A DNA stretch of 64,000 nt. It comes from Formicarius rufipectus (taxonomy: Eukaryota; Chordata; Aves; Passeriformes; Formicariidae). This document shows, one piece after another, positions 57,520 to 64,000 of this stretch (positions are counted from its first letter, which is position 1; each line of letters begins with the position of its first letter). Below the pieces are notes generated by a model. It saw only the letters and a program-made list of their open reading frames with translations, searched no databases and was not told where the DNA came from. The stretch covers positions 276,630 through 340,629 of the forward strand of contig VXAU01002307.1 of assembly GCA_013399695.1 (NCBI GenBank). Direction: 5' to 3'. The position numbers were made by a program, and so were the translations under genes.

Positions 57520-59189
57520 CTAATAGGAAAATTGCTGGGGTGCATGGATGCTCTTCCTGAGAGGCAGGGACCTGCCCCAGCCCCCAGTGCTGCTCCTTCA
57601 GCCCTCACTGTCACTGTCCCCACCCTCGGAAATGATGGATGTCATAGAGGACAGTGATGGACATCTGCCATGAGGCCTGTGAGCCTTCCAAGAGCCTTGT
57701 GGAAATGGCCAAAGGAAGCAAATTGTCACCTGGACAGGGACCTTACGTCATCACTGTAGGATAAACATGATATCCAACCTGTGCACAGGGATCCAGTGAT
57801 CAGACTCTAAAGAGTGACAGCACTCTGTAACACCTGGAAACCACACAAGGAGAAGTCCAGATACTTCCAGAGGAGAAAAGGAATTAGGATCAGCATTTTC
57901 TAGAAAATTCTGGAAATTAATTTTGAAATTCCTCCAAAGGCAAACTGGTAAAATGAAAAAAAAAGGGCACATTCGTACTTTCACCCCCCAAAAATAATTT
58001 TGGAACTGTATATTCTAAAACACTTAATATGCTTTCTTCTGATATTTTCAAATGTTACATATTATTCACAATAGAAAATATGGTCTTGGAATAAAAAGGT
58101 GCTTGAAAGGAAGGATTTTTAAAGAACTTTTCTCAAAACCACAAGTCACTGACATTAACAATTCATAAATAAACTCTGATTTCAGCAAAATATCTTCCAG
58201 AGAAATGTCATGGAGGAAAACATTCCCTCTGTGTAGGCTGGGTTATCTCAGGCCTCGAGGTGGCCTCAGGGGCTCTCCTTTGCCCTGAGTGAGGGGTGGG
58301 AGAGAGGGGACTGCCCTGTGTTCCCTTCAACTGTGCTGTGCAAATGTGGACAAGTGGAGGAGGTGACAGCCTCAGGGTAGTGGCACTAAGTGCTCCTGGC
58401 TTACAGGTGCTGGCTGGCACCTGCCAGTGGATCCTGCCCTTGGGGCAGAGGCATATTCAACCAGCAGTGACAGATGACATCACATCGCTTCTCTGGCCAT
58501 TCCTTCATTTTTCCTAAAATCACTGTTCTTCCCAAATCAACCATTTCTCTCTGCACATCACACAAGGAGCCTTTTGGTCTCATTGCAATATGAAAAACAC
58601 CAGTGAAAAGGGTCTCCAATTCATGGTGGGAACAGTGAGAGGAGGTGGAAGGGCAACTTGGTGCAGAGGGGCAAGAGAGCTTGAGGTCCCTTGGCAAGAG
58701 TAGCAGCAGCAGCTGCAGTGGCAGCAGTGACAGTCACAGGAGCAGGGGCTGAATGCCTGGGCACATGTTTGTAGACTGTCACATGCACAAACCAAAGCTA
58801 ATGAGATGGGTGTGTGAGTCTGTAAGCCTTGGGTGTGCTGTCCAAACCCCATGTTTCAGGCTAGTTTGCCTTCAGAGAGCTGCTCAATAGCACTGCTCCC
58901 CTCTGGCTGAGGAATCACAGGCATCCTGCCCACACCTCACAGAGCCTGGCGTTTCCAATCACATCATCTTTCTTCTAACTTTTGATGGGAAAAAAGCAAA
59001 ACCAACCCCAAAATCATTTCAACATGACATCATTAGCAAGTCAAGCCAGACACAATTCATCCACAGCTCCTGCAGCTGATGAAATGTTGCTATGGCCTGT
59101 AAACACCCTACTTGCATTGCTACTGCTGCACACATGGGTCAAAGCTGTCCTATGCAGCTGCCACAGCTGATGGTCAGCAAATCAGCTCT
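57520..59189. other. Unique sequence, AT-rich at 57,900-58,200
   Basis: AT-rich DNA with several AATAAA-like words at about 58,090-58,180, then GC-richer DNA with an AGC/CAG-rich patch at 58,695-58,745. No gene is recognised. Confidence 0.5.
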
Positions 59190-59290
59190 GGAAAAGACAG
59201 TGCCACTATAATTTCTTCCATGTCTTTGTATAAATAAAGAAGCAAGTTTGATCTTTTGTGAGCTCCGAGTCCTGCTTAATCTGTCAGGCA
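59190..59290 (+). mobile_element. LTR-like segment, boundaries unknown
   Basis: A TATAAATAAAG motif at about 59,229 combines a TATA-like and an AATAAA signal, followed by GTGAGCTCCGAGTCCTGCTT, which looks like the R-U5 end of an avian LTR. I could not find TG/CA ends with a matching duplication, so only the segment is noted. Confidence 0.35.
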
Positions 59291-60000
59291 CTGGTCTGCT
59301 GGGAAGGGGAGGGCAGAGTTCTGGGGGGCTCCTGTGTGAGGAAGAGCAGCACATGGCACTGGATGGATGGGCAGACGTTTCCATGAGGAAAGGCTAGATG
59401 TGGGGAACCAGCTGCCCTGACACACTGAGGTCAGGGAGGCTATCGTGGTCCTGACTCAGGAGGCAGCACTGGGAGAAGGAGCACCCCTCTGCCATGTCCC
59501 CATTCCCACCACAGCCAGCACCAGTGGCACCCACTTCTCCAGCACCCCTGGGGTGCTAGCACAGGCAAAGACCCCAGGGGGGGAGATTGCCACCCTGCTC
59601 TTGCCAGAACCAGCATCCAGGAACAGGCACAGTTGTTTCTCTTTATTTTCCATTCAGTCCCTGGTTATAAAGCTGAGGGCTTGTGGCTCTGATAGGGAAT
59701 ATGTCAGGAAATGGGGAATGAGGGGTTCCCTTGCATGGCCCCAGATGGAGAGTGTGGCAGTGATAGCCAGGGCTCCACTGGGCAGACGATGACCATAAGC
59801 ACCAGAGGACCTGTTAAAATATAAAAGAAGAGGTAATTCCTGTAGCTCCTTGTGAACCCACACCCGAAACCTTGGCTTCAGAGTGTATTAAAGGCTTAGA
59901 GACAGCAGAAAGGAGAAAACAAGCCTGACACCATGATCTTTTTCTAAATTTTGTCATATCCCTGGATCTTGTAAAACATTTTACCAACTCTGGAAGTAAT
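59291..60000. other. Unique sequence, no gene recognised
   Basis: No recognisable exon or repeat in this 0.7-kb interval. Confidence 0.5.
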
Positions 60001-60140
60001 CATCTCTAGAAGTGTTCAAAAGGCATGTGGATATGGCACTTGGGGATGTGCTTTAGTGGTGAACATAGCAGTGCTGGTTCCATGGTGGGATGTGATGGTC
60101 TTAGAGGTCTTTCCAACCTGAATGATTCTGTGATTCTATA
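60001..60140 (+). repeat. CR1 LINE, 3' fragment
   Basis: A short terminal copy: 'AGAAGTGTTCAAAAGGCATG', 'TTAGAGGTCTTTCCAACC' and a full 'AATGATTCTGTGATTCTAT' end. Confidence 0.92.
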
Positions 60141-62309
60141 TTTGAGTCAATTACATTTTTACTCTTTTTCCTGATGTCTGACTTGGAATTTGAGAAAATG
60201 TAATGCTGGCCTTACTGGAGAAGAAATATGATGTGAAGATAATCTTAGTTTCCTAAGAGCCTGCTTCAAATGGCTGTAATTTTGCTTTCAGCCAGTGCAA
60301 AAAGCCGGCCTGACACCTTTTGTTAAATAATGCATCTGGGATAATGCCTCAGCTTCAGGGAGAGGTCTGGTACAGAGCCCTTTCCCCTTACACCCTGCTC
60401 AAGTGCTGTTGAGTGGCTTCCAGGGGATTACAAGCAGCTAGTGGTCTTTGTCCAGGCTCCTGCACAGCTGGAGATGTCATTATTTTCCAGGAGAGCCACT
60501 CTGCAAATGGACCTTTGTGTTATTTCCATGCAAATAATCTCAGTCAGAAAGTACCTGCTGCTCAAAGCACTGAACTGAACATTTGACTAAGGGTCATGCA
60601 CATTATCTGACAAACCTGAAAAAAGAAGAATAAAGAAAACAAGTAACAAAGCCAAAGGGCAGGATTGTTTGGCCTGGAACCATCCCTGGTGGTCACCTCT
60701 CTGTCTCTGCTGGCACATCAGCTGAGATCCTGGAATCCAGTGGTGAGAGTGACTGTCCCACCTTGTCAGGTGGTACCAGGTGTGCTGTGGCTGTGCCCTG
60801 ACTGCCGTAACACCTGTCAGGCTCCCCTGACAGGATTTAAACACACCATTAGCATGCATCTTCCTACAGAATCAGCCCCTAATCTGCCTGACTTAGCATT
60901 TAGCATGCAGAAAAATCAGTGCAGACACAACACCTCAGGTTTTCTGTCCCCTCTAAAAGCATTGACAGTGCTTCCCAAGGGGAATATTCAACTCCACCAG
61001 CAGTCTCCTGGGGAAGGCAGGTTTAGCAGCAGGGTTGTAGTAATGTTGGCAGATGAAGCAGCTCCCATCATCCAGCTGCCTCTGGAAAAGCCAGAACTGG
61101 CTCTCATCGTTGGCTGTGCTACTGATGAAATGGGAGCAGCTGTGGGCAGAACGGGGGGTGTGTGTGTGCCAGGGCTCAGGTGGAAAGATACCGTCACCCA
61201 CTGCTGTTCCTAGGGAGGTCCTGGGCACCCTCTCCTTGTTTTGGTTTTTTTTTTGTCACCAAACACTTTGAGATACAGCTACAAAACACTCTATCGATGC
61301 CAACACCTACACTGAAAATAACCAGCACCACTGCTGAGTACCCTAAGGAAGCCACAGCTCTGCCCAGGTGTGGGAAGGGTACTGGAGGCACCCTGGATAC
61401 TGGTGCCCTGGGGACCAGTCATCAGTCAGAACAGTCTGTGGCCACATTCCTCCTGGATATTACCCACTCCTGCCCATCTCCACACAAGGACAGCCCAGTC
61501 AGAACACAGACCCTTGTCCTCCACAGGAAGAGATGAGTGGTTTCCCTGCAAAACAGGGAGAGCAGCCCAGGGCCCCACTCCAAGATGAGGAATGAGCTGA
61601 GATCCCTGCTCCCCACCACAGCATCTCTCTGCCAGAGCCACCCCCAGAGCCACCTCTGCCCATGCCACTGCACAGGGCTGCCAGCAGCCATGAGCCCCCA
61701 TCCCCAGTGGCAGCCTGATGCCAGCCCACCCACACAGCACTGCACCCTCGATCACCTCTGATCCAACATCTCATTTCAGCTACCTGTGGGACTGTGGGAC
61801 CTGGAGGTAGGGATACAGGGCAGTGGTGCAGAGCTGCTCTCCTGTTCACTCCGAGCAGGGCAACAAAACCCCAAAGAGCTGGCAGAAAGGGGCTGGAGGG
61901 CCAGGGTGGGACTCTAAGGCAGTCCCTGGGGCCACAGGGATCCACAGCATGGAGCCACCATAAGGGTGCCCTCTGGGTCTTTCTGAGCACGGGGATCATG
62001 AAGCTGCCTGGTCATGCAGTGATGGATGGGGCGTGAGACCATTCCTGACAGCCAACAGGAAGGCAGAGTTTAAGGGCAGGTGAAGGGTGCAATAAAGAAA
62101 GGGACTAAAGCAAAGGGTTAACCTCACTAATTGGTTGGGATCTTGTATTAAAAATACGTCTATTGCTGATGAGAGATCTGCTCACAGGAATATTTGTTGT
62201 GATTTACATGCAATCCCAAAAGCCACAGTGAGATGAGATGTAATGTCTTTGTCACACGCTCATCCAGCAGTCCCTGAGCACAGACAGGAAAAGGGACCAT
62301 CTGCTCTGC
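60141..62309. other. Unique sequence with candidate regulatory blocks
   Basis: 60,150-60,580 and 62,090-62,260 are AT-richer blocks with factor-site-like words, including CCTTTGT (60,512) and ATGCAAAT (60,528). A 182-codon plus-strand frame at 60,665-61,213 overlaps a minus-strand frame and has no recognised motif, so it is not called. 61,240-62,080 is GC-richer and featureless. Confidence 0.45.
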
Positions 62310-62683
62310 AGGTACAGAAAAGGAGGCTCAAGGGGGATCTTCTCACTCTCTACAATTGCCTGAAAGGAGGTTGTAGCAATGTGGGGGTTGGGCTCTTCTC
62401 ACAGATAACAAGCAACAGGAGTAGAGGAAACATCCTCAAGTTGTGGCACAGGACGTTTAGACTGGATGGTAGGGAAAATTTCATCACAGAAGGTGCAGTC
62501 AGGCACTGTAACAGGCTGCCCAGGGCAGTGGTGGAGTCACCATCCCTGGAGGTGTTCAAAAGACATGTGGATATGGCACATCCACATGCCACGGGGATAT
62601 GGTTTAGTGACAGGCTTGGCAGTGCTGTGGTTGGCCTCAAGGACCTTAGAGGGCTTTTCCAATGTAAACAGTTCTATGATTCT
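62310..62683 (+). repeat. CR1 LINE, 3' fragment
   Basis: A long copy: 'GGAGGCTCAAGGGGGATCTT', 'CTGAAAGGAGGTTGTAGCAA', 'CAGGCTGCCCAGGGCAGTGG' and a CTATGATTCT end. A short partial duplication, CACATCCACATGCCAC, interrupts it near 62,577-62,592. Confidence 0.93.
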
Positions 62684-63581
62684 ACAAGAGAAAAAAAAAA
62701 ATAAGAAGTGTGCAACAGAATCCCATGAGCTTCTGTCTAAGCAAACCCTTACCTATGGAAAACCTGTGCAAGTTACCTCAACCCTGAGGGCGTGTGAAAG
62801 GTCTCTGGTTACAGCAGGCAGAGGATGGGAATGCAGCAGGGGCATCTCTGCGCCATCTCCCCAGGTCCTGCCACCTAGTCAGGCAAGCAGGGTGCAGACA
62901 AGGAGTAGGTAAGGCACAGACAGGGAGGAGGCAGGGAGTCCCTCTTGCCCTGGGCAGCAGCTGCAATCTATGAACCCTTCAGCCCTTATTTTCTGCTGAG
63001 GACAAAAGCCATCAATAAAGTCCTAATTAAAAAACAACCACCAAGCAAAAAGCACACAAAAGCCACTTGTCTGCCTAATTACATTGTGAAAATGAGAAGA
63101 ATTTAAACAGGAATTATACTCAATCACAGAGGCTAAGAGAGGAGTGAATGCCTATGGAAACCTGGAAGCAGGGCTAAGCATAAAGTCTCACGAAGCAGTT
63201 AGAAGAGGGGGATGACAAGGAAAGTATTTAAGGCTTATTATATTGAGTTAATTGGCAGTCCTCAAGCACTCTTCTGCTCAGGCACTCCAAGCACCCTGGG
63301 CATCCTGGTGAACCAAAGTGCCTCAGTAGCCCAGAGAAGTCCTACAGGTCAAAATCAAGGTCTGTCTCTGGCAGGTGGGGAAACTCATGAGTCACTCTCT
63401 CACCAAGGCCACCAATCCTTGAATGCTGTCCCTGCTCGGGAAAAACACACTTCTCCCACCTCCTCTGTCTGAATCACAGCTGGATGCTCTGCAGGGTGAA
63501 AGACCACACAAGGTCTCCTGAGAGCAGAGCTTCACCACAGGTGGATGATAAAGGCTCTCCATGGGTCTGCAAAGGTCAGGT
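62684..63581. other. Unique sequence, poly(A) run and AT-rich block
   Basis: An A-rich run follows the CR1 directly at 62,691-62,702. An AT-rich block at 63,000-63,130 has two CTAATTA words. No gene is recognised. Confidence 0.5.
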
Positions 63582-63727
63582 TCATAGAATCACAGAATAT
63601 CCTGAGTTGGAAGGAACCCACAAGGATCATCAAGTCCAGCTCCTGGCCCTGCACAGGACAAACACTAAGAATCCCACCATGTGCCTGAGAATATTATCCA
63701 AACACTCCATGAACTCTGGCAGGTTTC
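63582..63727 (-). repeat. CR1 LINE, 3' fragment
   Basis: Reverse-complement CR1: TCATAGAATCACAGAATATC, 'GATCATCAAGTCCAGCTCCT', 'AATCCCACCATGTGCCTGAG' and 'ATCCAAACACTCCATGAACT'. The same variant as the 22,570 copy and less diverged. Confidence 0.93.
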
Positions 63728-64000
63728 TGTGTGGATGAGGAGATGAAGGATGGAGAAGGATCAGAGAGCTCTGGGATCTGTATCTGAAGGATGGAAAGCC
63801 CAGAGGAGAACCCAAGCCCTGCAGCTCACCTTCTCCCAAGCCCAGGGCTGTGCCGTGACCCACTGAGGTGAGGGGAGTGGCCTGTCTCTGAGACAGGAGG
63901 GTGGGAAAAGGAAAAAATAATTTTGTTCCAGTAAAATGAGTGGGAGAGAAAGGAGGAGGGGAAGCAGGAGGAGGAAAGTAGATTACATGGAAAATCTTAT
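63728..64000. other. Unique sequence to the window end
   Basis: Purine-rich plus strand with no recognised feature. Confidence 0.5.

Noticed and set aside
60665..61213. A 182-codon plus-strand frame and an overlapping 91-codon minus-strand frame
   Set aside because: Both are open over the same DNA, neither has a known motif, and no promoter or exon signals support either.
1..64000. CRISPR arrays, prokaryotic operons, rRNA or free-standing tRNA genes
   Set aside because: Nothing of this kind was seen. The only tRNA-like sequences are the SINE heads, and the repeat content is that of a bird genome.

Overview
The window looks like bird nuclear DNA. The main evidence is about two dozen 3'-terminal fragments of CR1 LINEs, whose ends read as TTCTATGATTCT-like octamers. 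CR1 at this density with these ends is typical of Aves. I recognise no complete protein-coding gene. The many short open frames lack family motifs and break into chance frames, so none is called as a gene. I cannot name the species or fix the order.

Left part (1 to about 33,000): mostly unique, moderately GC-rich DNA with scattered CR1 pieces, a 19-bp tandem array near 1,340, a decayed CR1 reverse-transcriptase fragment near 15,000, a degenerate repeat near 17,450, and a clean solo LTR at 27,283-27,757 flanked by a 5-bp duplication. Two copies of a tRNA-derived SINE lie in opposite orientations at 5,522-5,765 and 6,721-6,959.

Centre (about 33,000 to 34,050): a strong CpG island carrying a consensus splice donor on the minus strand. 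It is the best candidate for a gene start here, probably a non-coding first exon of a gene running leftwards. A degenerate minisatellite with a unit of about 39 bp lies just beside it. The 9 kb around the island (29,810-39,130) contains no CR1 that I can see.

Right part (34,050 to 64,000): unique DNA with a third SINE copy at 37,317-37,557 (13-bp perfect target duplication), many CR1 fragments, an old LINE fragment of the amniote L3/CR1 type at about 46,880-47,670, an internally deleted CR1 with a second CR1 nested in it (51,108-52,287), and a solo LTR at 57,209-57,513 with a 6-bp duplication and an alpharetrovirus-like TATA/AATAAA layout. Several AT-richer unique blocks (28.3, 42.4, 60.3, 62.1 and 63.0 kb) look like conserved non-coding candidates, but only alignment can show that.

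The most interesting item is the SINE family. Its three copies differ by only about 3% by eye. They have A and B boxes like a class II (Ser/Leu) tRNA, a 3' stem-loop, and a CAA-repeat tail instead of a CR1 tail. This suggests recent mobilisation by a non-CR1 LINE, which is unusual in birds.
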